This document shows positions 8,072 to 16,751 of a stretch of DNA of 64,000 nt, in pieces. The notes under the pieces were generated by a model that worked only from the letters and a program-made list of their open reading frames with translations, was not told the DNA's origin and searched no databases. A program made the position numbers and the translations under genes. Within the stretch, counting starts at the first letter, position 1. The number at the start of each line of letters is the position of its first letter. The stretch is from an uncultured Oscillospiraceae bacterium (GTDB lineage Bacteria; Bacillota; Clostridia; Oscillospirales; Oscillospiraceae): NCBI GenBank assembly GCA_934675115.1, contig CAKUPH010000001.1, forward strand, positions 1 through 64,000, written 5' to 3'.

Positions 8072-9715
8072 ATGAAAGCAAAGAAGCTGCTGTCCATTCT
8101 TCTGGCCGCCAGTCTGACTCTGTCCATGCTGGCCGCCTGTTCAGGCAATCCCTCCTCTGAATCCAGCAACCCCGGCAATTCCTCCGCCGCCGAGACCGAC
8201 AACAACGGCGGCACCGAGACCAAATACGTGGACGAGCTGAACGTGGGCACCTACAACAGCAACCTGTTCACCGCCTGCTTCGACCCCACCAGCGTCTACG
8301 CCGGCTCCGTCATGGGCAACGGCGCACTGTACATGGTCTACGACGTGCTGTTCTACCTCGACCCCACCACCAAGACCGGCAACTCCCGCATTCTGGAGAG
8401 CTGGGACTGGGATGACACCTACACCCAGCTGTTCATCAAGCTGCGTGACAACATCTTCTTCAGCAACGGCACCCAGCTCAAGTGCTCTGACATTCTGTAC
8501 AGCATCGACCAGATGACCGGTCAGATCGCCCGGGCCGCCACCTTCAAGAACTACGATCTGGACGCCTCCCGTGCCACCATCTCCGACGACGGCCTGTCCA
8601 TGACGCTGGTGCTCCACAGCACGGCGGCCAACTTCTATGACAACGCCACCTTCGCCATCCTGTGCGAGGACTACATTGAGAACGAAATGGGCGGCGGCGA
8701 GAACATCGACTGGTTCGACCCCGATCAGGTGGTCGGCTCCGGCTCCTACAAGCCCACCGAATTCGTCCCCGGCAGCAGCATCACGCTGGAAAAGCGCGAA
8801 GATTACTGGGGCCTTGCCTACGGCTATGACGATCCCTATCTGGTCGTGAACGCCACCAACTACACCGACCAGTCCACCATGGCCATCGAGCTGGAGACCG
8901 GCACGCTGGACGTTGCCATCGACCTCGCCATCAACGACTTTGACCGTCTGGACGCCATCACCGACGACAACATCACCACTGTGGCCGCCAACGGCAACTC
9001 CAACTGGAACCTCACCCTCGCCACCAACGCCAACGAGGCCCTGAAGGACCCGCTGGTCCGTCAGGCCATCTGCGAAGCCATCGACACCAAGGCCCTGACC
9101 GACGCCGTGGCCGGCTCCTACGGCACCGCGGCCGACTCCATCCTCGCCTCCGGCGAGATCGGCTATGTGGGCGGCCACGCCTATGATTACAACCCCGACC
9201 ACGCCCGCGAGCTGCTGGCTCAGGCCGGTTACTCCGACGGCGACATCAAGCTTCACATGCTCATCATGAACTCCGAGCCCTGCCCCTCCATCTGCGTCGT
9301 CGTCCAGCAGTACCTCAAGGAGATCGGCGTTGAGCTGACCTACGAGTCCATGGACATGGCCACCTACAACTCCGCCGTCGGCACCGAGGGCGCCACCGAC
9401 ATGATGCTGGCCGCCATGGCCGGCATGAACGCCTCCGGCGACCCCGCCATTGAGATGAACTGGTTCCTGTCCACCAGCAACTACGCCGGTATGCGCAAGA
9501 GCTATGACGACCTCATTCAGGCGGGCCTGTCCACCATGGACGTGACCGCCCGGGCCGACGCCTACGGCCAGATCCAGGATCTGTTCTACGAGAACTATGA
9601 GGCCGTCCCCCTGTACACGCTGTATAAGGGCTATGCCTACAACAACGAGATCTTCAGCCGCCTGACCATCGCCAGCACCCTCATCACCTGGCTGTTCGAC
9701 TGCGAACTGGCCTGA
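8072..9715 (+). CDS. ABC importer substrate-binding lipoprotein (SBP_bac_5 / DppA-OppA family)
   Basis: This 547-residue extracytoplasmic binding protein has a signal peptide ending in LAAC (lipidated Cys near 23), a Ser/Asn-rich linker and then the family-5 binding fold. The family recognises oligopeptides, dipeptides, nickel chelates, opines and other amphipathic solutes. Motifs such as LRDNIFFSNGTQLKCSDILY match the conserved DVVFSLxR region in position. It is the first gene of a complete Dpp-type importer, followed by two permeases and two ATPases. Its place behind a flavin reductase suggests that the ligand is the reductase substrate or its precursor; that is inference. A large hairpin follows the stop codon. 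Confidence 0.9.
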   Translation: MKAKKLLSILLAASLTLSMLAACSGNPSSESSNPGNSSAAETDNNGGTETKYVDELNVGTYNSNLFTACFDPTSVYAGSVMGNGALYMVYDVLFYLDPTTKTGNSRILESWDWDDTYTQLFIKLRDNIFFSNGTQLKCSDILYSIDQMTGQIARAATFKNYDLDASRATISDDGLSMTLVLHSTAANFYDNATFAILCEDYIENEMGGGENIDWFDPDQVVGSGSYKPTEFVPGSSITLEKREDYWGLAYGYDDPYLVVNATNYTDQSTMAIELETGTLDVAIDLAINDFDRLDAITDDNITTVAANGNSNWNLTLATNANEALKDPLVRQAICEAIDTKALTDAVAGSYGTAADSILASGEIGYVGGHAYDYNPDHARELLAQAGYSDGDIKLHMLIMNSEPCPSICVVVQQYLKEIGVELTYESMDMATYNSAVGTEGATDMMLAAMAGMNASGDPAIEMNWFLSTSNYAGMRKSYDDLIQAGLSTMDVTARADAYGQIQDLFYENYEAVPLYTLYKGYAYNNEIFSRLTIASTLITWLFDCELA

Positions 9716-9747
9716 TCCGCCGCGCACCTTAAAGTACCATCCGCTGT

Positions 9748-9785
9748 CCCGGGGAGCCTGTTCCTTGCGGAGCAGACTCCCCGGG
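9748..9785 (+). other. Intergenic hairpin between binding protein and permease genes
   Basis: CCCGGGGAG with CTG and TCC pairs over 17 positions with the downstream arm (one mismatch, one G-U), loop TTGC. No T-run follows, so it is more likely an mRNA-stabilising or processing hairpin that raises binding-protein expression over the permeases. The second importer has one in the same place. Confidence 0.7.
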
Positions 9786-9842
9786 CGGCATATTCCCGTC
9801 GGTCACGCGGCCGGCACACTCTGGAAAGGAGGAGAGACAGGG

Positions 9843-10829
9843 ATGATCAAGTACATTTTCAAGCGCATCCTCTGGATGATCCCGATCCTCTTCGGCGTCA
9901 TCGTCATCGTGTTCTCCATATGTCACTTCATGCCCGGCGACCCGGTCCTGCTCATGCTGGATTCGGACTATACCGAGGAAGAGTATCAGCTCACGGCGGA
10001 AAAGTACGGTCTGGACAAACCGTTTCTCCAGCAGCTGTTCAACTATATCAAGGACTTCGTGCTCCACGGCAGTCTCGGCAATTCCTACTCCACCGGCCGG
10101 GCGGTGACCAAGGAGCTGTCCGGCCGCATCTGGATCAGCGTCCGGCTGGGCCTGATGTCGATTTTTCTGACCACCATCATCGCCATACCGATCGGTATCA
10201 TCTCAGCGATCCATCTGAACTCCGTTCTGGATTACGGCGTGTCCTTCATCGCCATTTTTCTCGCGTCCATGCCCGGCTTCTGGGTGGCGCTGATGCTCAT
10301 CATCGTATTCTGTCTGCAATTGAAGTGGTTCCCGGCGGCGGGGCTCAACTCGTGGAAGTCCTATGTACTCCCTGTGCTGTGCAACGCCCTCGGCCCGCTG
10401 GCCATCACCCTGCGCATGACCCGTTCTTCCATGCTTGAGGTCGTCCGGCAGGACTATATCCGCACCGCCCGGGCCAAGGGCCTGAGCGAGCAGGTCATCA
10501 CCGTGCGCCACGCCTTCAAAAACGCGCTGATCCCCGTCATCACCGTCATCGGCGCCCAGTGCAGCATGGTCATCGGCGGCTCCGTCGTCATCGAGAGCGT
10601 CTTTTCCATTCAGGGCATGGGCACCCGGCTCGTCACCGCCATCGGCTCCCGGGACTATCAGGTCATCCTCGGCATCACCATCGTCATCAGTATTTTCAGC
10701 ATGGTGATGCAGCTGCTGGTGGACCTGCTGTACGCCGCCTTCGACCCCCGGATCAAGGCAGAGTTCTCCAAGGGCAGCAGGAGCAAAAACAGGAAACAGG
10801 CAAATCGGCCGGAAGCGGAGGTCAAGTGA
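9843..10829 (+). CDS. ABC importer permease (DppB type)
   Basis: This 328-residue inner-membrane permease of the binding-protein-dependent type 1 family has an N-terminal helix (MIKYIFKRILWMIPILFGV) typical of DppB/OppB, then a large loop and five further helices. The EAA coupling motif is at about residues 205-225 (YIRTARAKGLSEQ) and contacts the ATPases. The ATG at 9843 follows AAGGAGG. It forms the translocation channel with the DppC-type protein encoded 1 bp downstream. Confidence 0.92.
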   Translation: MIKYIFKRILWMIPILFGVIVIVFSICHFMPGDPVLLMLDSDYTEEEYQLTAEKYGLDKPFLQQLFNYIKDFVLHGSLGNSYSTGRAVTKELSGRIWISVRLGLMSIFLTTIIAIPIGIISAIHLNSVLDYGVSFIAIFLASMPGFWVALMLIIVFCLQLKWFPAAGLNSWKSYVLPVLCNALGPLAITLRMTRSSMLEVVRQDYIRTARAKGLSEQVITVRHAFKNALIPVITVIGAQCSMVIGGSVVIESVFSIQGMGTRLVTAIGSRDYQVILGITIVISIFSMVMQLLVDLLYAAFDPRIKAEFSKGSRSKNRKQANRPEAEVK

Positions 10830-10830
10830 C

Positions 10831-11733
10831 ATGGCAGGGACTCATTTCGCACGAAAACAGAATACCGCCTTTGAGGGCGAACGCCTTAGGCGGCGCAGTC
10901 AGGTCCGCGAGGTGTGGAACCGGTTCAAAAAGCGCAAGATCTCCGTCATCGGGCTGGGAATCATCGCGTTTCTGGTGCTGGTGACCATCTTCGCCAACGT
11001 GCTGGCCCCCTATGCTTTCTCCTATCAGGATCTGGCCAGCCGTCTCCAGCTGCCCTCCATGGCCCATCCCTTCGGCACGGACGCCTTCGGCCGGGACATT
11101 CTCACCCGCATCCTCTACGGCGGGCGGACATCGCTGCTGGTGTCGCTGCTGGGCTGCCTCATCGCCCTTGGTGGCGGCGCTATCGTCGGCTCCGTAGCCG
11201 GTTTCTACAGCGGCAAGGTGGACATCCTCCTCATGCGCCTGATGGACGTCATCAGCGCAGTGCCCGGCGTCCTGCTGGCGGTGGTGATCTCCAGCGCGCT
11301 GGGCACCGGCGTGTGGCAGACGGCTATGGCCGTGTCCATCTCGGGCATCCCGTCCAGCGCCCGGATGCTCCGGGCCACGGTGCTGTCCATCCGGGGGCAG
11401 GAGTACGTGGAGGCCGCCCGGGCCTACGGCTCCAAGGACTGGCGCATCATCACGAAGCACATCATCCCCAACTGCATCGCCCCCCTCATCGTGGACACCA
11501 CCCTCCGTCTGGGCGGCAACATCATGATGATCTCCGGCCTGAGCTTCATCGGTCTGGGCGTGCAGGAGCCTTACGCCGAGTGGGGTGCCATGCTCAACTC
11601 CGGCCGGCCGTACATCCGGGATTTCTGGCCGCTGATCACCTTCCCCGGCATCGTGATCCTGCTGGCCATGCTTGGCTTCAACCTGGCGGGCGACGGGCTG
11701 CGGGACGCCCTCGACCCGAAACTGAAGCAGTGA
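10831..11733 (+). CDS. ABC importer permease (DppC type)
   Basis: This 300-residue permease has the DppC hallmarks: an N-terminal cytoplasmic tail with one helix near 30-52, HPFGTDAFGRDILTRILYGGR near 85-105, and the EAA coupling loop EAARAYGSKDWRIITKHIIPN. The C-terminus ends in GLRDALDPKLKQ, usual for the family. The ATG follows GGAGGT. It should heterodimerise with the preceding DppB-type protein. Confidence 0.92.
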   Translation: MAGTHFARKQNTAFEGERLRRRSQVREVWNRFKKRKISVIGLGIIAFLVLVTIFANVLAPYAFSYQDLASRLQLPSMAHPFGTDAFGRDILTRILYGGRTSLLVSLLGCLIALGGGAIVGSVAGFYSGKVDILLMRLMDVISAVPGVLLAVVISSALGTGVWQTAMAVSISGIPSSARMLRATVLSIRGQEYVEAARAYGSKDWRIITKHIIPNCIAPLIVDTTLRLGGNIMMISGLSFIGLGVQEPYAEWGAMLNSGRPYIRDFWPLITFPGIVILLAMLGFNLAGDGLRDALDPKLKQ

Positions 11734-11743
11734 GGATCTTGAT

Positions 11744-12727
11744 ATGGACAACAAACTTCTTGAAATCAAACATCTGACCATCGAATTCGACACGTCGGAG
11801 GGCGTGGTCCACGCCGTCAACGACGTGAGCTTCGACATCGGCGCGGGGGAGACGCTGGGCCTCGTGGGCGAGACCGGCGCGGGCAAGACCACCACCGCGC
11901 TGGGCATCCTGCGGCTCATCTCCACCCCGCCGGGGAAATACTGCGGCGGCGAGATCATCTACAACGGACAGAACATCCTCGGCATGAGCGACGCGGAGAT
12001 CCGCAGCATCCGCGGCCGGGAGATCTCCATGATCTTTCAGGACCCCATGACCGCCCTGAACCCCATCATGACGGTGGCCGACCAGATCGCCGAGGTCATC
12101 CACCTCCACGAGGACTGCGGCAAAAAGGCGGCACTGGAAAAGGCGGGCGCCCTGCTGGCCAAGGTGGGCATCCCGGCATCCCGGGGCTCGGAATACCCCC
12201 ACCAGTTCTCCGGCGGCATGAAGCAGCGGGTGGTCATCGCCATGGCGCTGGCCTGCTCCCCCAGGCTGCTGCTGGCGGACGAGCCCACTACCGCACTGGA
12301 CGTGACCATTCAGGCCCAGATCCTCGAGATGATCCGGGCGCTGAAGGACGAGTACGGAACGTCCATGCTGCTCATCACCCACGATCTGGGCATCGTGGCC
12401 GAGACCTGCGACCGGGTGGCCATCATGTACGCCGGCGAGATCGTGGAATACGGCACGCTGGAGGACATCTTCCACAACATCCTCCATCCGTACACCCGGG
12501 GCCTGTTCAACGCCCTGCCCAGTCTGGAGAAAAAGGTGGCGCGGCTCCAGCCCATCGACGGGCTGATGCCCGACCCCTCCGACCTGCCCTCCGGCTGCAA
12601 GTTCCACCCCCGGTGCCCCAACGCCACCGAGCGCTGCAAGTCCGTCTGCCCCGCGGTGACGGAGCTGACCCCCGGGCACTTTGTCCGCTGCCTGAACTAC
12701 GAAGGAGGTGATCCGTCCCATGAGTGA
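11744..12727 (+). CDS. ABC importer ATPase (DppD type)
   Basis: This 327-residue ATPase energises the importer. Walker A is GETGAGKTT (about 42-50), the signature is QFSGGMKQR, and Walker B is LLLADEPTTALD. The C-terminal oligopeptide domain has CKFHPRCPNATERCKSVCP, a four-Cys pattern known to hold an Fe-S cluster in some Opp/Dpp ATPases. A 107-bp stretch across the signature and Walker B (12209-12315) is identical to the matching part of the second importer's ATPase gene. It overlaps the next gene by 8 bp. Confidence 0.92.
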   Translation: MDNKLLEIKHLTIEFDTSEGVVHAVNDVSFDIGAGETLGLVGETGAGKTTTALGILRLISTPPGKYCGGEIIYNGQNILGMSDAEIRSIRGREISMIFQDPMTALNPIMTVADQIAEVIHLHEDCGKKAALEKAGALLAKVGIPASRGSEYPHQFSGGMKQRVVIAMALACSPRLLLADEPTTALDVTIQAQILEMIRALKDEYGTSMLLITHDLGIVAETCDRVAIMYAGEIVEYGTLEDIFHNILHPYTRGLFNALPSLEKKVARLQPIDGLMPDPSDLPSGCKFHPRCPNATERCKSVCPAVTELTPGHFVRCLNYEGGDPSHE

Positions 12728-13688
12728 GACGCTGCTTGACGTCAGACATTTGAAAAAATACTTCCGGGTACCCGGCGGCACCCTCCACGCGGTGGACGAC
12801 GTGAGCTTCCGGCTGGACCGGGGCAAGGTGCTGGGCGTGGTGGGCGAGTCCGGCTGCGGCAAGTCCACCCTCGGCCGGACCATTCTCGGCCTTCTGGACG
12901 CCACCGACGGTCAGGTCGTCTACGACGGCGAGGACATCACCCACGCCAAGGGCGCGAAGCGGATGAAGCTGCGCCGGAAGATGCAGATCATCTTTCAGGA
13001 CCCCTACTCCTCCCTGAATCCCCGCCTGTCCGTGTTCGACCAGATCGCCGACCCCATGCAGGCAAACCACATGTACAAGAACCGCGCCGACATGGAGCGC
13101 CACGTGTGCGAGCTGATGGACACCGTGGGCCTTGCCCGGCGGCTGATGTACTCCTACCCCCACGAGCTGGACGGCGGCCGCCGTCAGCGCATCGGCATCG
13201 CCCGGGCGCTGGCGCTGGACCCCGAGTTCATCGTCTGCGACGAGCCGGTGTCCGCCCTCGACGTGTCCATTCAGGCGCAGATCCTGAACCTCCTTCAGGA
13301 CCTCCAGCAGGAAAAGCAGCTCACCTACATCTTCGTCACCCACGACCTGTCCGTGGTCAAGCACATCTCCGACGAGATTTTGACCATGTACGTGGGCTCC
13401 ATGGTGGAGAAAAGCCCCGCCGATGACCTGTTCGCAAAGCCCCTGCACCCCTACACCAAGGGCCTTATCTCCGCCATCCCCATCCCCAGTATCGACGTGG
13501 AGCGCAAGCGCATCGTCCTGCAGGGCGAGTTGTCCTCCCCCATCGACCCCAAGCCCGGCTGCCGCTTTGCCAACCGCTGCCCCTACGCGAAGGACATCTG
13601 CCGGGCCCGGCAGCCCGAGTTTGAAGAGGTGGAGCCGGAGCACTTCGTGGCCTGCCACTTCACCCGGGAGATCAACGGTCTGACATGA
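12720..13688 (+). CDS. ABC importer ATPase (DppF type)
   Basis: This 322-residue partner ATPase has Walker [10 protein letters not shown], the degenerate family signature ELDGGRRQR and Walker [13 protein letters not shown]. The C-terminal oligopeptide domain contains CRFANRCPYAKDICR. AAGGAGGTGATCC, an almost complete anti-16S match, lies just before the ATG at 12720. Its TGA overlaps the ATG of the 5'-nucleotidase C-domain gene (ATGA, 13685-13688), so those two genes are translationally coupled. Confidence 0.92.
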   Translation: MSETLLDVRHLKKYFRVPGGTLHAVDDVSFRLDRGKVLGVVGESGCGKSTLGRTILGLLDATDGQVVYDGEDITHAKGAKRMKLRRKMQIIFQDPYSSLNPRLSVFDQIADPMQANHMYKNRADMERHVCELMDTVGLARRLMYSYPHELDGGRRQRIGIARALALDPEFIVCDEPVSALDVSIQAQILNLLQDLQQEKQLTYIFVTHDLSVVKHISDEILTMYVGSMVEKSPADDLFAKPLHPYTKGLISAIPIPSIDVERKRIVLQGELSSPIDPKPGCRFANRCPYAKDICRARQPEFEEVEPEHFVACHFTREINGLT

Positions 13689-14545
13689 AAAAACGGCGCT
13701 TTTTCTCCGCGGCGGCCGGGCTGCTGACCACCGCGCTGATACTGACCGCAGCCTGCCTTCCCGGCGTGGCCGCGGGAGCGGACACCGTGGCCCGCATCAC
13801 CGTGGCCGACGCCGCCTTTGACCGGGAGACGGCCTGCGTCCGGGACGTGCCCATGGGCAGCATTGCCGCCGACGCCGTCCGGCAGGCCGCCGGGGCGGAC
13901 ATCGCCGTCATCCCCTGCGGAGATTTCAGCGATACGGACGTGGGCGTGAAAAAATTCTCCCGGGCGGACGCCGCAGCCCTGTTTCCCGCCGACCGGGAGC
14001 TCGCCGTCACACAGGTGACGGCGGCACAGCTTTATGGCCTGCTGGAGACCGCCCTTTCCGCCGTGGCGCTGGACCCGGAGACCAAGCGGCTGGACGCTGC
14101 GGCATCTGTGTCGGACGGTTTTCTCCAAATCTCGGGCTTTGAACTGGTGTACGACAGCGCCGCCCCCGCGGGCAGCCGGGTGTATTCCCTCACCGTCGGC
14201 GGTCAAGCCCTCGACCGGGACAGCGGTGCGGCGCTGACGCTGGCCTGCGGCCTTGGCGCACTGCAAGGACTTCCCGATGGCGGGGAGCCGCTGAGCATGC
14301 GCTATTCCGAAGCGCTGCTGGCCTATCTGGCGGAAAATCCCCTCATCTCCGAGTACGACTCCGGCCGTATCCGCCCCATCGGCAATGCGGACAACAGCAT
14401 TCTTGCCGCCCTGCCCGGCCCGGTGCTGGCCATCCTGCTGGCGGTGCTGCTGTGCGCCGGGATCATCGTGACCCGGGTGCGGAAAAATCAGCTGTTTGAC
14501 GACGGCGGGTGCTATTTCAGGCCGAAATATTCCATGATGAAGTGA
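13685..14545 (+). CDS. Membrane-anchored orphan 5'-nucleotidase C-terminal domain protein
   Basis: This 286-residue exported protein has a signal sequence (about 1-30) and a C-terminal membrane helix (about 240-262, LPGPVLAILLAVLLCAGIIV). The middle matches the C-terminal substrate-specificity domain of 5'-nucleotidases (5_nucleotid_C), with GSIAADAVRQAAGADIAVIP near 57-76 and FLQISGFELVYD near 146-157. The metallophosphatase domain that normally precedes it is absent, so it is not expected to hydrolyse nucleotides by itself. It is coupled (ATGA) to the importer ATPase gene. A second importer in this window ends with the same kind of gene, so it is probably a working part of the uptake system, perhaps a surface ligand-binding accessory. 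That role is inference. Confidence 0.75.
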   Translation: MKKRRFFSAAAGLLTTALILTAACLPGVAAGADTVARITVADAAFDRETACVRDVPMGSIAADAVRQAAGADIAVIPCGDFSDTDVGVKKFSRADAAALFPADRELAVTQVTAAQLYGLLETALSAVALDPETKRLDAAASVSDGFLQISGFELVYDSAAPAGSRVYSLTVGGQALDRDSGAALTLACGLGALQGLPDGGEPLSMRYSEALLAYLAENPLISEYDSGRIRPIGNADNSILAALPGPVLAILLAVLLCAGIIVTRVRKNQLFDDGGCYFRPKYSMMK

Positions 14546-14600
14546 GCGGCTCTCCCGGATCTTCCGTTAGTTCAAAACACGCAATAAAAAGGTTTCCATG

Positions 14601-14629
14601 TTGACGTTTTGGCGTTTTATTGCTATACT
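14601..14629 (+). promoter_or_regulatory. Sigma-A promoter of the LysR gene
   Basis: TTGACG (14601-14606), a 17-bp spacer and TATACT (14624-14629). The leader to the ATG at 14773 would be about 135 nt. Confidence 0.8.
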
Positions 14630-14772
14630 TTTCCTGATTTACTGCACGAACGCTGGGCCGCGATGAGGGGATGGATCCACCCTGACGCGGCCCGCGAGCT
14701 TCCGCAGAGCCCCCGTTTGTTTCCGCCGCGCTCTTCTGCGTCGAAGCCCGGGGCAAGGGAAAGGACTGAACC

Positions 14773-15723
14773 ATGAACTTCCGCCTGCTGCAATATTTTC
14801 TCGCCGTGGCCAGCAGTCTGAGCTTCAGCCGGGCCGCCGACAACCTGCACATCGCCCAATCCACCCTCAGCCAGCAGATCCAGCGGCTGGAGGAGCATTA
14901 CGGCGTCCAGCTGTTTGTCCGCTCCGGACGGACGGTCACTCTGACGGCCGCGGGGCTGGCTCTTCAGGAGGCCGCCTCCCACCTGCTGGTGGAGGAGGAT
15001 CAGCTGGCCGCCCGCCTGAAGGAGATCGCAAAGGGCAACGGCATCCGGCACTGCCCCCTGCGGATCTTTTTCGACATGCACATGACGAAGGCCCCCTATC
15101 TTGTCAACGACCTCATCGAGTCTATCCACGAGATCCAGGCCGAGACGAAAGGACGCCTGTCCTTCCACGCATCCTTCCAGACCAGCGACATGGACGCGCA
15201 GGACGCGGATGTGCAGGCGCTTCTGAACAACAGTCAGATCGACTTCTGGGTCCTCGGCAGCGAGACCCGGCTCCAGCGCGGCGACATCCGGCTGGAGGTC
15301 ATTGCCGACGACCAGTTCGCCTTCACCATCTCCAAGTACCACCCGCTGTACCGGGAGGACCTGACCGCCGCCGACCTGCCCCGTCTCGTTGACAGCTCCA
15401 CCCTGTTTCTGCTCCAGAACCGCTCCCGCTATGTCAGCTACGTGCTGGATTCCGTCAGCGCCGAGGGCTGCTCGCCCAACATCCACTTCGAAAAGAACGC
15501 CGAGGTCAACAGCTTTTACGTTTCGCTGGGCATGGGCCTTTCCATCATGCCGGAAAACACGAAGGACTCCGTCTTTCTCTCACAGGCCGAGGTCATCCCT
15601 CTGCCGGACACCCATTTCTACACCCTCGCGGGCTACCGCCGGGACAGCGATAATCCGCTGCTCCCCCTGCTGCTGGAGCGCTTCCGGCAGAAGTCCGCGC
15701 TCCACGCCCAGCCCCCGCGCTGA
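14773..15723 (+). CDS. LysR-family transcriptional regulator
   Basis: This 316-residue regulator has the winged helix-turn-helix at residues 1-60 (FSRAADNLHIAQSTLSQQIQ) and a periplasmic-binding-like effector domain at about 90-300. The start follows AAGGA. A terminator follows, then a LysR-type palindrome (15825-15847) ahead of the SnoaL/importer operon on the same strand. It is therefore likely to control the genes from 15968 to 24686. Its ligand is probably the imported compound or a product of it. Confidence 0.9.
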   Translation: MNFRLLQYFLAVASSLSFSRAADNLHIAQSTLSQQIQRLEEHYGVQLFVRSGRTVTLTAAGLALQEAASHLLVEEDQLAARLKEIAKGNGIRHCPLRIFFDMHMTKAPYLVNDLIESIHEIQAETKGRLSFHASFQTSDMDAQDADVQALLNNSQIDFWVLGSETRLQRGDIRLEVIADDQFAFTISKYHPLYREDLTAADLPRLVDSSTLFLLQNRSRYVSYVLDSVSAEGCSPNIHFEKNAEVNSFYVSLGMGLSIMPENTKDSVFLSQAEVIPLPDTHFYTLAGYRRDSDNPLLPLLLERFRQKSALHAQPPR

Positions 15724-15743
15724 ACCCCCGCATGATACCGCCG

Positions 15744-15776
15744 AAACCGCCGGATGGCGCGTTCCGGCGGTTTTTT
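15744..15776 (+). terminator. Intrinsic terminator of the LysR gene
   Basis: AACCGCCGGA pairs with TCCGGCGGTT, followed by TTTTTT. Confidence 0.88.
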
Positions 15777-15824
15777 GTGCCCCGCTGCATTTTATCACCG
15801 AATAGTTTTTTTCTTTTTGTCCCT

Positions 15825-15847
15825 ATCTATCGGTTTTATCGATAGAT
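15825..15847. promoter_or_regulatory. Candidate LysR operator
   Basis: ATCTATCG-N7-CGATAGAT is a perfect 8-bp inverted repeat within an AT-rich region, 120 bp upstream of the SnoaL-like gene. It contains the T-N11-A spacing typical of LysR boxes. No convincing -35/-10 pair was found downstream of it, which would fit an activator-dependent promoter. Confidence 0.55.
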
Positions 15848-15967
15848 GGCCCGTTTTCGTATGTTATATAACTATTTTACAAATAGAGCGGTATATGCTA
15901 CCCTGTTCATAAGCAATACGCACAAAAAATGCTTGAATCCCATCTTATCAAGAAAAGGAGTGCAGTT

Positions 15968-16705
15968 ATGATGGACGAACTGGAGCAGCTGAAATCAATC
16001 ATCGCCGAACAGGATCGCCGCATCCAGCGGATGGAGGCGGTCAACGAGATCACCAACGTGCTCGGCCGCTATGTCACCTATCACAGCGCCAGCCGGCAGG
16101 AGGAGACCGTGGAGCTCTTCTGCCGCCACACCCCCGGCATCCGCCTGATCTTCAACGGCCACATTTACGACGGCTGGGAGGGTGTGCTCCGGCACTTTAT
16201 CTACCGGATGGCCAACGCGGAGGAGGATCTCTCCGGCCGGCTGTACTGGCATGATGTGCTCTCTCCCGTCATAGAAGTGGCAGAGGACGCACAGTCCGCC
16301 AAGTGCATCGTCTCCACCCACGGCGCGGAGACCGGCTGGAACGCCGACGGCAGCCTCAAATCCCTCTGGTCCTGGGGCAAGTACCGCTTCGACTTCCTGA
16401 AAGAGGACGGCAATTGGAAGATCTACCGTCTGGAATTCCACCAGTGTATGAACACCCCGTATGAGGGCAAGGGCTGGGTGGAAGAACCCTGCTACGACCT
16501 GATCGGCACCGCCCCCGCCGAGCTGCGGGACAACGAGCCGGAGAACTGCAAGCCCCACCGGGTCACGAAGAAGCCCTACCTGCCGCTGAGTGTGGACACC
16601 CCGGACTGCGACCTCCACAACCTGAACCCCGCCCCGCCCGAGCCCTACGCCACCTATGACTTCGAGGGCATCAAGGACGAGGACGATCTGGACTGGCACA
16701 TCTGA
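15968..16705 (+). CDS. SnoaL/NTF2-like protein, bile-acid-dehydratase (BaiE)-like fold
   Basis: This 245-residue cytoplasmic protein begins at ATG 15968, 7 bases after AAAGGAG (a second ATG lies at 15971). The N-terminus is a charged helix (MDELEQLKSIIAEQDRRIQ), then the SnoaL_4 fold: AVNEITNVLGRYVTYHSA (about 25-42), YWHDVLSPVIEV (about 93-104) and KYRFDFLKEDGNWKIYRLEF (about 137-156). The Tyr, His and late Arg fall at places comparable to the catalytic positions known for BaiE, but I cannot align them rigorously. A tail of about 80 residues beyond the fold, rich in Pro and Asp, is extra. It heads module B. Possible roles are a dehydratase, isomerase or hydroxylase-partner acting on the imported compound. 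Confidence 0.75.
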   Translation: MMDELEQLKSIIAEQDRRIQRMEAVNEITNVLGRYVTYHSASRQEETVELFCRHTPGIRLIFNGHIYDGWEGVLRHFIYRMANAEEDLSGRLYWHDVLSPVIEVAEDAQSAKCIVSTHGAETGWNADGSLKSLWSWGKYRFDFLKEDGNWKIYRLEFHQCMNTPYEGKGWVEEPCYDLIGTAPAELRDNEPENCKPHRVTKKPYLPLSVDTPDCDLHNLNPAPPEPYATYDFEGIKDEDDLDWHI

Positions 16706-16751
16706 TACCTTTGGCCGGACGGCCTGAACAAAAATAAAGGAGGATCCCATT

